A DNA stretch of 64,000 bases. Source: Castor canadensis. Taxonomy: Eukaryota > Chordata > Mammalia > Rodentia > Castoridae. Made by a program: the position numbers and the translations under genes. The notes under the pieces are model-generated. The model was not told where the DNA came from. It did not search any database and was given only the letters and a program-made list of their open reading frames with translations. The stretch covers positions 90,031,583 through 90,095,582 of the forward strand of contig NC_133390.1 in assembly GCF_047511655.1 (NCBI RefSeq), read 5' to 3'. Shown one piece after another: positions 1-57,480 of this stretch (positions within the stretch are counted from its first letter, which is position 1; each line of letters starts with the position of its first letter).

Positions 1-508
1 TGTAATGATCAAATCAGGGTAATTATCATTTCCCTTTCCTTAAACATTTATTGTTGCTTTGTGTTTGGGAAGCTCTGAGCTCCTCTCTTCTAGTTCTGTA
101 TGAAATGCATAATAGGCTGTTGTAAACTATAGTCACTCTACTCTGCTGTAGAAGAACTTGCTCTTCCTATATGACTTGCACTGTGAGACCCGATGCCCAG
201 TCTCCCTCTATCCCCCTTTACCTTTCCTAGTCTTTAGTGTGCAGTGTTTACTAAGATTTAGGAGTTTTTCTCTTCTTTTTAGTTAGTAGTGTGAGAAAGT
301 CTTCGTATCTTTAATAGTGCATAGGATTATTTTAAGTTAATCATAGTTTTTATAAACAGTACTTGATTCCATAATGATGTGTGGAATTATTTGTATTAAA
401 TTACCTTTACTATAAATCTTGTGTCTGCTTTTTTTTAACTTGTTGTTTCTAGTTTATCTCCTGAACTATGTCTAAGGTAAATAGTAACATTTTTGTTGCT
501 TTCTAAAG
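1..508 (+). other. GNB4: GNB4 intron upstream of residue-33 exon
   Basis: AT-rich intron ending in acceptor ttctaaag at 501-508. I found neither the exons for residues 1-32 nor a recognisable repeat here. Confidence 0.7.
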
Positions 509-14865
<14,357 letters not shown>

Positions 14866-15617
14866 CTGTGTCATACATATGTTTTGTTCTCCATTGATAT
14901 CTGGAGAAATCAATGCTACAGCCTAGAGCTGTGAAAAACAAATTCTACCTTACATTTGCAAGTGAAGATTTTTCTATTGAGATTATTATATACAAAAAGA
15001 AGATTTCAGTAAACTACAAAAAAAAAAAAAAAGTGGGGAAAAATATACCCAACAAGTCAAAGGTACTTATTGAGATCAAAAGGACCAATGTATTAATTTG
15101 AGTAGTTGGGTTAATTTAACCCTGACAGAGTTTGGCTTGTACTGAGTAATTATTTCTCTGTGTAGAATAGAATGTACACTTTATAGCAGATGATTGTTGT
15201 GTTTTCATTTTGTTAAGAACTACATTTTAATCTTTGTATACATAAGGAATGTCACATTTTTGAGTTTTGTAAAATTGAAGAAACAGGCACAGTAACAGAT
15301 GGAAGAGATCCTATATATGTGTGTTTACTGTGTTTGAAGGAAGTTCCCTTGAATTCTGCCATTGCTTTTTATTCTAAAAGAGATCCCGGTTGGTCAACAT
15401 TTAAGAGTATTGATAGGCAAGGTACCTCTGAGGCAAGTCATTAGTTTATCATGTGTCCTTTGCTAGAAATCTGAGTTCTCATTGCAGTCCATTGATGGGG
15501 GCAGATGACATGAAGCCCATAGGTTTCATTTAGACATTTTGGATATTCCTTAGAAACTTCATTGTAATTTATTGTATCAGTAAAAAGTAGATACTAGCAT
15601 ATAATTCTTATTTTAAA

Positions 15618-15712
15618 AGGCTGGTCATGACAGGGTGGTAGGAGTGGCAGAGCTCCTACCTAGCAAGTATGAGGCCCTGAGTTCAAACTGTGGCACACAT
15701 ACACACACAAAA
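15618..15712 (+). repeat. ID-type SINE in GNB4 3' UTR
   Basis: ggtggtaggagtggcagagc, acctagcaagtatgaggccc and a CA-rich tail. Confidence 0.8.
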
Positions 15713-16026
15713 TGCCAGTAATGATCACCTGACACTTTGAGTAGCCCTCTGAACAGTTGGACTTCGCTATTTATTTCATATTGTGGAACTAAGTTTGTAA
15801 AGTGCACTCATATTTCAGAAGTTTGATAGAATTTGGACTCTTCCTCCATCTGGAGTCTTTCCCAGTGTGCTCTCCAGTGCTCATCCCCACACGAACATCT
15901 TTGAGGGATGCATACAGTTTAACCATTCACTAGCACTGATTTACAGTCATAACAAAGTGGCTTTATGAGTTTTATGTAATATAAAATCTGAACTAATGTA
16001 CACTATTGTGCTCTAAAATTTCTTTA

Positions 16027-16112
16027 TGATGGTGCTGGGAATGGAATCCAGGGCCTCACCATGGTATGAGTGATGGGCAGATGTTCTACCACTGAGCTAC
16101 GCCCCCAGCCCC
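16027..16112 (-). repeat. ID-type SINE in GNB4 3' UTR, inverted
   Basis: ggtgctgggaatggaatcc and actgagctacgcccccagcc read as the reverse complement of the ID body. About 315 bp from the plus-strand copy at 15618. Confidence 0.85.
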
Positions 16113-16827
16113 TCAGATTTCTTAAAATGAATGCTTTTTGTTCTCCTGTAATATTTCTCTCTTTAACACAAAATAATAGTTTTTAAGTGGTTTTGCTTCA
16201 GAGAATGTCTAGATCTAAGTGACCCCACTGTAAAGCCAAAAAATTCCTAGGGCCATTTTCAGAGGCATCAGAAGGCTACAAGCAAGCAGTTATTTTACTT
16301 GTCAATGTTATAATAATGTATCTACCTACTAAATGCCCTCCACCCCAACTTTTCCTCTTTGGTTTTCTCTTAGAAATAAATATAAATAATTGACAACAGA
16401 AGATTGTTAGTCTTGCTTGATGCTGGTCACGGGTTATTTTGATAAATAAAAGTGCATTGTGTTTTGTAACTTAGTAAACTGTAAGTTACTGTTAAGATAG
16501 TTCTGTTAACTTTTGATCACATGTAACCCTTACCTAGAAACTCCCAAATTATACCTATGAATTTTCATTTTTAAATTATGAATGTGTTGGTATATGCATC
16601 AAGTGTAATTTACATCAGTGTCAATTTTGTTTAAGATCAGTTGATATTAGAAAGAGAATAGAGGCAAATTAAGATACAGGAACAAATTACAGTATTGTAA
16701 GTGGCAAGTGTGAATGTATACTTGTGTTTTGTTAAGATTTCTATGAACTTTTTGCTATTAATGTTTACTTGTGAACTATTTGTATCACTTCATAAAGAAC
16801 AGCTCTTTGGGATAGGCACTTTTTTAT

Positions 16828-16920
16828 TTTATTTTTGTAGTGCTGGGGATCAAACCTAGGGCCTTGTGCATGCTATACTAGGAAAGCACTCTACCACTGA
16901 GCTACTACACCTCTAGCCTG
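16828..16920 (-). repeat. ID-type SINE in GNB4 3' UTR, inverted
   Basis: T-rich lead, agtgctggggatcaaacc and ctaccactgagctactac. A small ID-like remnant also lies at 17110-17140 (tgctgggcaagtgctg...ccactgagcac). Confidence 0.85.
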
Positions 16921-17611
16921 AGATAAGCAATGTATTCATTCCCCAAAAGCAGTGCAAGTGTATGGAAGTTTACCATGTAGGTCAGTAATTCATTCCAAGC
17001 TCCCTTTCAGGAAAGCATTTCTATCACATATTAAAAAAAAACTACATGAGTATCTCTTCTGCTTGAATGTTATCATAGTAATATTTTAGTCAGAGAGGCA
17101 AAATAGAGATGCTGGGCAAGTGCTGTACCACTGAGCACTTAAAGTGACATTTTCATGTCATAAATTTGTGTAGAGAGGAATTCCAAGCAATTCTCCTATG
17201 TTCTAGGCAACTGAAAACTAACCACTAACAAACACATTTATGGCTAATTGTACCCAGGGACAATTGGTGACTAAGTAATCTCATTACCACAATATTACTT
17301 TACTGGTTAAACCCATCCTTTCTAGTGATGGGGGTTCCAGTTGCTAAATGTATTTGTGTTTGCTTGCTATTTGAGTTCAGCTGATTGTTTCTAATTCGGT
17401 TGTGCACAAGACTTTCTGAAATGAGTAAGAATGTATAATTTGTAGATACATTGTATAGCTTGGACTGAAAAAATTTGCATCAAGAGCATTACAGTTATCT
17501 AGTACATGCTAATTTTTTTTAACCACTTAAGAAACATTTAAACATAATGTGCCTCAGCAGGTTGATGTGTGGACTCTTTATATCACATGAAATAAAAGTT
17601 CTTGAAATTTG

Positions 17612-17710
17612 GCTTTTTTTTTTTTAAAAGACATATCTTGCTTTGTAGCTTATGCTGGCCTCAAACAGTCCTCCTACCTCAGCCTCCTGAGAAGCTGGGA
17701 TATACCAGCA
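17612..17710 (-). repeat. B1-type SINE in GNB4 3' UTR
   Basis: T9 lead and tgctggcctcaaacagtcc, cctcagcctcctgagaagct: an inverted B1 monomer. Confidence 0.8.
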
Positions 17711-19166
17711 CAGACACCTCTGGCAAGAATATTTTAAAGGCACATATTCTTTTCCAAAAGAATATGATAACCATGTGGTTTAATAAATCACCCAAAGCCC
17801 TACTCAAGACAGAAGTTTTTGGTATCAGCCAGGCCATCTTCAATTTGGACAAAGCTTCATTTTGGGCATTTGTGCTATTAATACCCAAGGCTTCCTCCCT
17901 GTCTCATGTTGATTTGAACTTTCTATTTCAACAGCAAGAGAACCTAGTAAGCAACTTCCATTTTCAATTTGGATGAGCTGATTACTAGTGATAGTAAACT
18001 AGTCTCCATCAGATAATGGATGTAAATGCTTCTGGGATGTCAAGGAATTTTAATCTATTAGAAGAGAAATGATCTTGATTTCTCTAAGAGACAATAATAA
18101 TTTATATCACTAAAAAATGCTGTGCTGTTTTTACTGAACTATTGTAACTCTGTTTATGTCTTGGATTTAATAAGAATTTAAGTGTCTTAAGAGTGAACTT
18201 GTTCAGGGAACTTTAGGCTTTGATGTGAATGTCTAAGATTTTAAATTGTAATACAATACTTGTTTATTGTTAAGTTTAACTCACAAAAACTGATTAAACA
18301 ATCCCCCAGATAGGCCTGTCATCACTAGCAATGAATATTCTTTTTAAAATACTTTGTCGGGCTTTAAAAATTTTTTAAATTAAGAACTATGTTCAGCTTC
18401 TCTTTCTAATTTAAAAGTATTTCTTAACTTCTGTTAGAATTTTTAAAGCCATCCATAGGTAAGATTACCTTTGTTATGAGAAAGGTAACACAATGAGTAG
18501 CTGATATCTTAAATTGAACTAGGTGCAGTATGAAGTACACTTCAGATTGTTTTGCTGTTTGTCTTGAGTAGCCTCAAATTCATTGACATATTTTATTGGT
18601 TACAATAGGTACTCATTAAAATGGTTTATAGAATGTCTAAGCTAGCAGTTGTAAAAATTTATTACTCTAGGAATGATGATAGTATACCTTGTATTTAATA
18701 AATGTTTTGCATGTTGATAAAATTTTCTAACAGCCTTCTTCTTAAAGTCCAGTGGCTGATTTTATAAACACAACTATGAGAATGCAGCATTACTGGGAGG
18801 TGGGGTGGGCAGACTGTTGTTTGGTGTTAAATGTGCCCAACAAAACTTTAAATATCATAAAGCATTTATTTTTTAGTTAACAGAATCCTAGTGATAGTTG
18901 GTAGGACACATTTCAAGCCTCTTCTGTCTGTTACACAATGGTGCTCTATCCTATTGTTTTCTAAGACGCATCTGAACATTTGCATTTTCTTATCCAAAGG
19001 CACCCACATCTCAGTGTCCTTAAAATTGGTTAAAATATTTTTCTGTTAAGTCATTGAAAATGTTTTTCTTCACCTAGACTAGTTTCTACACAATTGTGGC
19101 CAACTATAACTGTCAGTGGTGTATCTAATTACAGAAGTAAACATGTTAGGTTAAAACCTCTTACAA

Positions 19167-19264
19167 GGGCTGGGATGTAGCTCGGTGGTACAGCGCTTGC
19201 CTAGCATGCGTGAGGCCCTGGGTTCGATCCCAGCACCAAAAAAGAAAAGACAAAAAAAAAAAAA
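19167..19264 (+). repeat. ID-type SINE near GNB4 poly(A) site
   Basis: gggctgggatgtagctcggt, cttgcctagcatgcgtgagg and an A-rich tail. It is among the least diverged ID copies in the window. Confidence 0.9.
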
Positions 19265-19417
19265 CCTCTCCCCAAAAACCTCTTACAAAAGTTTAAACCT
19301 TATAAACTGTGGATGTGCCATGATTTTACCAGTATTCATAGATCTTTCATTTAGTGATTCATTCCTTTATTTGTACAGCTGCTCTGTGAAATGTTGCTGT
19401 GAATTGATACTGTAATC

Positions 19418-19423
19418 AATAAA
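19418..19423 (+). terminator. GNB4: Candidate GNB4 polyadenylation signal
   Basis: Canonical AATAAA followed 20-40 nt later by a T/G-rich segment. It is the last plus-strand signal before the MFN1 side of the gap. Chosen by position and context only. Confidence 0.55.
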
Positions 19424-19726
19424 GTGCTTTTAACCAGAGCTCCTTGTAGCATGTTTTAAGTCAATTTTTAACAGAATTTATTTTTAAAATGAAGTCTTAG
19501 AATTCCCAAGTCCAGTATTTCCTTCTCAGCCCTAATTCCTTTATCTAAACTTTTCCATGAAAAATGGGTTGCAGAAACAAGGAAATGATTAGTGTTTACC
19601 TAAGTTACCTTCTAGCTTGTTAAAAGGCCACAGATTTTCATTATAAAAGCAAACTCATTCTTCCCCTGTAGCGCCATTAGGATCATTTCCCTTAGGATAA
19701 CTTCCTTCTCTTTTGTGTAATTTTTC

Positions 19727-19938
19727 TTTTGGTGGTACCGGGGTGTTAACTCAGGCCTCACACTTGCTAGGCAGAAGCTCTACCACTTGACCTATTGCGT
19801 CAATCTTGTTTTGTGATGGGTTTTTCGAGATAGGGTCTCAGGAACTATTTGCCCAGCACTGGCTTCAAACCATGATTCTCCTAATCGCTGCCTCCTGAAT
19901 AGCTAGGATTACAGGTGTGAGCCACTGGCGTCCAGCTA
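19727..19938 (-). repeat. B4-like composite SINE between the two genes
   Basis: ID half (ggtggtaccggggtgttaac) followed by a B1 half (gagatagggtctcaggaact, agctaggattacaggtgtga). It fills much of the gap between the probable 3' ends. Confidence 0.85.
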
Positions 19939-20574
19939 GTTTTGCTTTTTTTTTTTTTCTAAATGTTTTTCTTTCATCTCATCACAAGCTTAAGATTAAT
20001 GTTCTGTCAAGGGAAGGGTAATGGATTAGTACTTATAAATTGCATTTCTAAAGTGCAAAATCTCTCAAAATATGCTCCCCTGATGGTGGTATTCGGCATC
20101 TTTACTCTTTTGATACTTGGTCAGCGGAACTAAACAATAGTAATCCTAAGAGCCAGTCAATTCAAGATGGCTTTACATGCCTACCATTTAAGATGATTAA
20201 GAATGAAAGATTAAAACTCACTAAAATATAGTGAGTAAAAATGCTGCATTTATCAACTATCAGGCAAACAGGTTTATTTTCACCTTGCAAAGTTGCATAC
20301 TTATAAAAAATGTTCTTAAAAATTTTGAGATTATACAAAGTTTATAAATAATCCTGCAAACACACATAGTAATAATCAAGTATATGAATTTGAACTATAT
20401 CAGTCATAATTACATAATTTCTGTATCATTCACAGGTCTAGCCATGTGTGCTTATGACCAGGCATAAGAGTTGGTTTTCGTTATTTTAGTGTTCCATTCC
20501 CAACACTGACTTATTTTAACTTGATCAGCTACAAACTAGTGATAGAAAACTTCCTATACCAAAAACATTGTACC

Positions 20575-20824
20575 AGAAGTTCTCAAACTTAAGTGTGCAT
20601 CAGGATCACCTGTAGGGCTTATTAAAACTTCATCACTGGGCCCCAAACCTGGTGTGTCTGATTCTATAGGTCTGCGTTGAGACCTGAGAATCTGCATTTT
20701 TGGCAGTACTGGAGTTTGAACTCAGAGCCTTTGTGCTTGCTACAGTGTTCTACCATCGAGAACCTGCAATTCTTACAAGTTCAAAAGTGATGTTAATCCA
20801 GGGACCAAACTTCAAGAACCACTT
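20575..20824. repeat. MER5-like hAT transposon fossil split by an ID insertion
   Basis: agttctcaaacttaagtgtg, catcaggatcacctg and tgagaatctgcat are typical MER5A-type blocks from memory. The element resumes at 20758. An inverted ID fragment occupies 20698-20757 and is flanked by the imperfect repeat gagaatctgca / gagaacctgca. Confidence 0.7.
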
Positions 20825-21590
20825 CAAGTACTGCATTGTACTCTGAGGTGATACTAAAAGTTCAAGTACTTTCATATAACTTTGTAACCTAAATTAGCAA
20901 TACCCAATTTTAGACATCTGCTTCTTGTGATACTTGTCACCTACCCTACTGGTAGCCTGTACCATTTTGGGAATTATAAATTAGCAATAAAAACTAAAAA
21001 CTCCATCATTTGTATTTAAATTTGAATACTTCATCCTAATATCTGATGTGCGTAAAAATTAAGTATTTTTGCAAGGCTTCTATGGCCTAAATACTGTTAT
21101 TTCCTTCAAATATCTTGAAAAAGATGCACTGCTATAAGAAATACCAACTAGCAGGAGCCTTAAAAGGCACAAAAAAGGAAATGCTAAGTATTAAAAAAAG
21201 AAAAGAAGCCTACTATTTTGTTACTCTCATGAAGAATCACAAACTATACTTGGCCAAATGCACTGTGCCCCTGGGATTGTGAATTTTAACAAGTGTCTAG
21301 GTGATGCTGATTGGTGGAAGATCTGCAAATTATGTCATTTTTTAATATTTTCATACAAGTTTCAATCAGTTTTTTAATACAGAAGCAGACATGATACTCT
21401 GACCCATTAAAGTAAAAAGTACAGTAGTAATTTTTAGTGGAGCCCTGGTAAATTTATTTACCTAAAAGAAGAAGCCTCCAGTGGGGACAATGTGCAGGCG
21501 CTTAGTCAGGTGCCTGCTGAAGAACAGCTCGTATACATTACTGTTATACCCACAATGCAGCCTCCCCTTCAAACTTTGCTCAAACTGTAG

Positions 21591-21681
21591 AGCTGGCAAA
21601 GTGGCTCAAGTGGTAGAGCACCTGCCTGGCAAGCATGAGGTCCTGAGTTCAAGCCCCAGTGCTGCAAAAAAAAAAAAAAAG
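21591..21681 (+). repeat. ID-type SINE
   Basis: gtggctcaagtggtagagca, gcaagcatgaggtcctgag and an A15 tail. Lies in the probable MFN1 3' UTR, antisense to it. Confidence 0.9.
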
Positions 21682-22414
21682 CCCCAAACTTGAGATAGAA
21701 AAGCTTTCCTTGCTGGACTCTCAACTAGAGCAAAGCTGAAATGTTTCTTAAGAAACAGATCAGGAAACTAACAAAACCCACATATTTTTATAAGTGAGTA
21801 TAACAACAAATCTTTATACTGTTTTACATCAGTTTTAATGGGAATAAAAGGGGTAAAAACAGCATATTAGTAGTGGTTTACATACTTGCCATGATGGCAA
21901 ATGTGATTGTAACTTGCATAAATAGTACACTCAAGAACATTCCACACTCCTTTGGTGGTTAGAGCAATGCTCATAACAAAACAAAAAACTACCTATTCCC
22001 ATTAAAGAGGTCATCAAAAACTGGTTTTGAGAAAGAAGATGAAAGGATCATTCTCTAACTCCTGGATGCCAGGAAGCAGAGTTTTTCAGAATCAAAAATA
22101 AAGACAGCCCTAATATTAAGAGCTCAAGGACCCACCCCTCAGGGGTCACATAGTTGATTCTCTTGCTTTTAACTAATTCATTATTTAACACAAACAACTT
22201 AATCTTTTCCTTATCCCAAATTAGAACTAAGAACATATCATAACACTCTTCAAAAAGTGCAAACATCTTGAGATAGATCATTACCAGAATCTACACAGAG
22301 ATTTGCTATTTAGTTGTTAGTATAATCCATACTGAAGTCATTTCATAAAAATAACTCTCCCAATCTTCCAGGTTCTTTTCCCTCCTATGGTGGTCACCAA
22401 AGAAATCTCTATTG

Positions 22415-54248
<31,834 letters not shown>

Positions 54249-54297
54249 TCTGGTACTAGAGGAAGAAAACAGAAAGTTAGAAAAGCTATATGTAATT

Positions 54298-54757
54298 AGA
54301 CTGCTCTGTGGTGCACACCTGTAACCCCAGCTACTAGGGTGGCTCAGAAAGGAAGATCATTTGAGTCTAGTAGTTCAAGATCAGCCTGGACAACATAAGA
54401 CTGTCCCCAGAAGGAAAAAAAAGAAAAAAGCACTAACTAAGCTGAATGATAAACACAAATTTCTGACTCCTTTCAGTGTCATTTCTTAACTTTCCCGTGG
54501 AATAAAAGAGACAGAACTTTTAAAAGTAACTTTTGGAGGAAAAGAGAGGTGTTTTTGTTTTGTTTTGTTTTTTTGTGGTATTGGGGCTAATCTCAGGGCC
54601 TACACCTCGAGCCACTCCACCAACCTTTTTTTTGTAATTGGTTTTTTCGAGAAAGGATCTCTCAAACCATTTGCCCAGGCTGGCTTGGAACCGCGATCCT
54701 CCTGATCGCTGCCTCCTGAGTAACTAGGATTACAGAAGTAAGCCACCTGTGCCAGGC
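54298..54757. repeat. B1-type SINE (+) and B4-like composite SINE (-) in MFN1 intron 1
   Basis: 54298-54425 direct B1 (ggtgcacacctgtaacccca) with an A-rich tail. 54570-54757 inverted B4-like copy with a shortened ID half (ggggctaatctcagggccta, then ggaaccgcgatcctcctgat). Confidence 0.8.
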
Positions 54758-55299
54758 TTCAAGGCTACTTTTGAGTGATTTCTCAGTTAGGAAATCTATT
54801 GGCCAAGCCCTTAGTTGCAATTTTTGCTTTCTTTACTTCCCTTTGGTGAAGACGAAACTGTGTCTACATTGCGACTGCACGTGACTATCAGGGCACTGGG
54901 TCAGTGCAAGAAGCCAAGGTCACAAACAGTAACAAAGTTACTCTTCCCCAGCCGGGAGCCCTAGGTGTGCGGAGGCAGAGGGCGAGGACAAAGCGCCAGG
55001 CTCGCCAGGCAGTGCCGGGGTTTAGAAAGACGCTTCCATCACGGCCGCGGGGAGGACGGCATGAACGCTTCCAACCAAAGTACGAAAAACTTCGAGGAAT
55101 GCGGGTTGTTTTTCTAATGCTCTTCCCCGGAGGCTCACGAATCAGACACCAAAGACAGACGATCCCAGCCCAGTCCGATCCCGGTGCGTGCGTGGAAGGG
55201 GGCCGGGGGCCGAGAAGAAGGCGGATCCCTCCAGAGTCGTGAAAGGACTGCGCGCCGGGGGTGCGTGACGACGACCCGGTTCCGCCCGCGCCGGCACCT

Positions 55300-55302
55300 A
55301 CC
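55300..55302 (-). other. MFN1: Candidate donor of MFN1 noncoding first exon (A)
   Basis: Minus strand reads cccGAG|gtaggt, a strong 5' splice site inside the CpG island. It could join the acceptor at 54256-54257. Chosen by sequence only. Confidence 0.45.
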
Positions 55303-55573
55303 TCGGGAAGGGCCTCCTCGCCGTACACGCCGGGCGCGGGAGCCAAGCGCGCGCCGGCGCGGCCCGAACCGAACCCCCACCCGAACCCCAGGCTCGGCCC
55401 TCGTGGGCCGCACTAGCCGGCCGGTTGGTTCGCGCAGACCGCGGCCGCGGCGGCGGCGGCGCCTCGTCACAGAGCGAGCGCTCGGCACCCACCTCTCCGC
55501 CCCCTGGCCCTGGCCGTTCGAAGGTCACCCCGAGCGTCGCGAAGCCCGCCAGCTGTCCAAGCAGGGGGCACTT

Positions 55574-55576
55574 ACG
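55574..55576 (-). other. MFN1: Candidate donor of MFN1 noncoding first exon (B)
   Basis: Minus strand reads gaccgC|gtaagtg, matching the donor consensus, 274 bp closer to the likely TSS than candidate A. It would give a short first exon. Confidence 0.45.
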
Positions 55577-55780
55577 CGGTCCCAGCTCTGACTTGTCACC
55601 CGGCAACAGCACCTCAGCCACCAACCCCAGGTTGCCTCATCCTCTCCACAGAGGCTGGACTCCGAGACAGGGCGGGGGGAGTGGCAAAAGGGCGGGTACT
55701 TCCGGTTTCTGGGCGCTCTTATTCTATTTGGCTCGGTGACCGGAAACGCGTCTATTCCGGTCGCCATTTTCCTTAAGGGC

Positions 55781-56407
55781 AGAAGGCAAGGCATGGTGTG
55801 GGCAGGAACTGCTAACAGAGGGTGGTTTTTAGTACCACCCAACAACTTCTCCCTTTTTCTTTCCAAAGGTGCTAAAAAGGATGTGGGGTTAGACGACCTT
55901 CGGCATGTGAGACAAGAAGAGATTCATGTTTTCCAGGACAACAGTAAAAGGAAAAACCTTTTGACCTCCTCGTTAATCTGCTCTTGCGTGATTTCCTAGG
56001 TTTGGAACATAGGAGTGGGGGGGTGTGCGTGATTACTTTAGAGGTGGAATAAGCTGTAGATTCTGACATGTTGGGTCAGGGAGTGGCCCCAAAGTCTGCA
56101 TTTCTCACATGCCTGGAGAGGGCTGCTGCTGGTGGTCTGTATATGGCTCAACAGTGTGTCCTGAGCACTACTTTCCAGAGCTGAAAAATGCTTTCCACAG
56201 CTTTTGCAAGTGAAGCCACGTCATCTCTTTAAGTCTCAGGTACTTCATCTATAAAATCCAAGTACTGAAAACAGGTACTTTAAAAACTGCTTTTTCTGAA
56301 AAATACTGAATTGTTACTTGGCCCCCAAGTTAATTAAAAACAGAATAAATGCTTCTTTACTCTGAGTCTCTTTCTCCTGGGTTCCACAAATGACAGGATT
56401 GCACTAA
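55781..56407. repeat. MFN1 upstream flank with possible MER5-like fossil
   Basis: Near 56,085-56,160, aaagtctgcatttctcacat and gctgctgctggtggtctgta recall a MER5-type hAT fossil. The rest is unassigned. An 87-codon open frame starting at 55736 lacks any recognisable motif. Confidence 0.35.
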
Positions 56408-56697
56408 TGTTAGGAAAAACACTGCTTACAAAGAGAGCTCAGGAGAAAAGTCTCACATCCAAGAGCAAAGTTTAACGGCAGGCTCGAACTGCCAGGCTGG
56501 CCAGGTAAAGATGGCACAGCACAGACTCTGGGGCAGGTGTGGCTTTTATAGAAGGGGAAGGGTAAGGCAGTTAGCGCATGCGTGGAAGTCTCTGGCAGGG
56601 GTGGGGCTGTCTTAGAGCGTGGGAATTTCTGTTAAGGGGCGGGGCTGCCATTTGGCTGATTCACAAAATGGCGACATTATTATTCCATCAACTAACA
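56408..56697 (-). mobile_element. Solo ERV LTR oriented toward MFN1
   Basis: Ends are TGTTAG/CTAACA, a perfect 6-bp terminal inverted repeat starting TG and ending CA. On the minus strand it carries GC boxes (ccccgcccc), a TATA box TATAAAAG at 56543-56550, and then gttaaactttgctcttgg in R/U5. Length is 290 bp. I see no matching target duplication, so the boundaries may be off. No coding sequence. A second YY1-like site (acaaaatggcgac) is at 56662-56674. Confidence 0.6.
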
Positions 56698-57480
56698 TCT
56701 TCATGACTGAGGACTAGAAATATTCCTAGGGAGCAACAGAGCCTTGCAGGACAGACCACCCTCCAAGTTTGTGAGGACAATTACCTATAATGATGAGGCT
56801 CCGCTTGGGAGGAGTAATCTCATGGAAATTAGATTACTCCCACATAGCTTCTTTGGAACCACTTTCTGGGCATATTTAGCTTCTTTTCCCAAAAAAGATT
56901 TTAGCTGCAGTCAAAGGAAAGGACACATTGAAGGTACAGCAATTGCCCCTAAGTGTACCTGCCTGACTTAGCTGCCAACAGGTTCTCCCTCTCCAGTGCA
57001 GGACTCAGTATTGTGCTCCTCCCATTATCCAGTGCACCCAGGGGGCACCATTTAGGGTGGACATTTGCCCCTTCTGGGTACATGAACTGGGGGACTTCTG
57101 GAGCAAGTGGTAACCTGCCTGGCCAACAGACCACAAAGCTCTTTGGGACCTACAGTAGCTCCTGGTATGCAAATAATGGAAGCTTCTGAAGTAAATGTCC
57201 TGAAACTGATGACCACCCTGCCCTCAGCCTATATACTGCCCCAACCTTAACAATAGGAACTACAATAGACTTAAGCTGTAATTCAGAACAGCTCCCCCAC
57301 CCACCCACCCAAACTGGCAAATTCCAACATTAGAGGACCTGGAAAAAAGCATCTCCAATTCTTTGTCTTAAGAAAAGTTTAAACTGTATTTTTACTTTAT
57401 TTAAAGCCTTTTTGTGTTTCTTTATTCTTCTTCTTTTAATAATTTTGTGTATGTATTTTTTTCTTTTTCTTTGTTTTGCT
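56698..57480. other. Upstream flank, unassigned
   Basis: Mixed sequence with small open frames (e.g. 56744-57189) on both strands. No motif recognised and no gene supported. It may contain ERV or other repeat remnants. Confidence 0.4.

Larger units (their letters stand above)
14866..19440 (+). other. GNB4: GNB4 3' UTR (probable extent)
   Basis: The sequence after the stop has no further supported ORF. The best polyadenylation signal is AATAAA at 19418-19423, followed by a GT-rich stretch, giving a 3' UTR of about 4.6 kb. Long 3' UTRs are known for GNB4. Other AATAAA-type hexamers lie near 16.4, 17.6 and 18.7 kb and could give shorter forms. At least five SINE pieces are embedded (listed separately). 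The stretch 17,720-19,160 is AT-rich and shows no repeat I can name. Confidence 0.6.
20273..22414 (-). other. MFN1: MFN1 3' UTR (probable extent)
   Basis: Sequence after the MFN1 stop on the minus strand. Candidate AATAAA signals on the minus strand lie at 20273-20278 and 21453-21458. The first gives a 3' UTR of about 2.1 kb. It contains a MER5-like fossil, an ID fragment and an ID SINE. The extent is an inference from signals only. Confidence 0.45.
54950..55780 (-). promoter_or_regulatory. MFN1: CpG-island promoter of MFN1
   Basis: The only CpG-dense block in the window, densest at about 55,020-55,620. It lies 0.7-1.5 kb upstream of the start-codon exon on the minus strand. ETS-type sites occur at 55698-55705 (ACTTCCGG), 55739-55746 and 55754-55761. 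A YY1-like core (minus AAAATGGCGA) lies at 55762-55770. No clear TATA box, as usual for such promoters. The TSS is probably within 55,600-55,800 on the minus strand. Confidence 0.8.

Noticed and set aside
1..18. tgtaatgat at the window start as the end of the preceding GNB4 exon (Cys-Asn-Asp)
   Set aside because: The following codons do not match and no donor follows; a chance match.
19167..19264. ID body as a genuine tRNA gene
   Set aside because: It has A- and B-box-like segments from its tRNA origin but lacks a foldable complete tRNA and ends in an A-rich tail, as for other SINE copies here.
54888..55739. Several overlapping open frames of 100-152 codons on both strands
   Set aside because: They arise from the GC-rich CpG island, which lacks stops by composition. 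Arginine- and proline-rich in all frames, with no family likeness.
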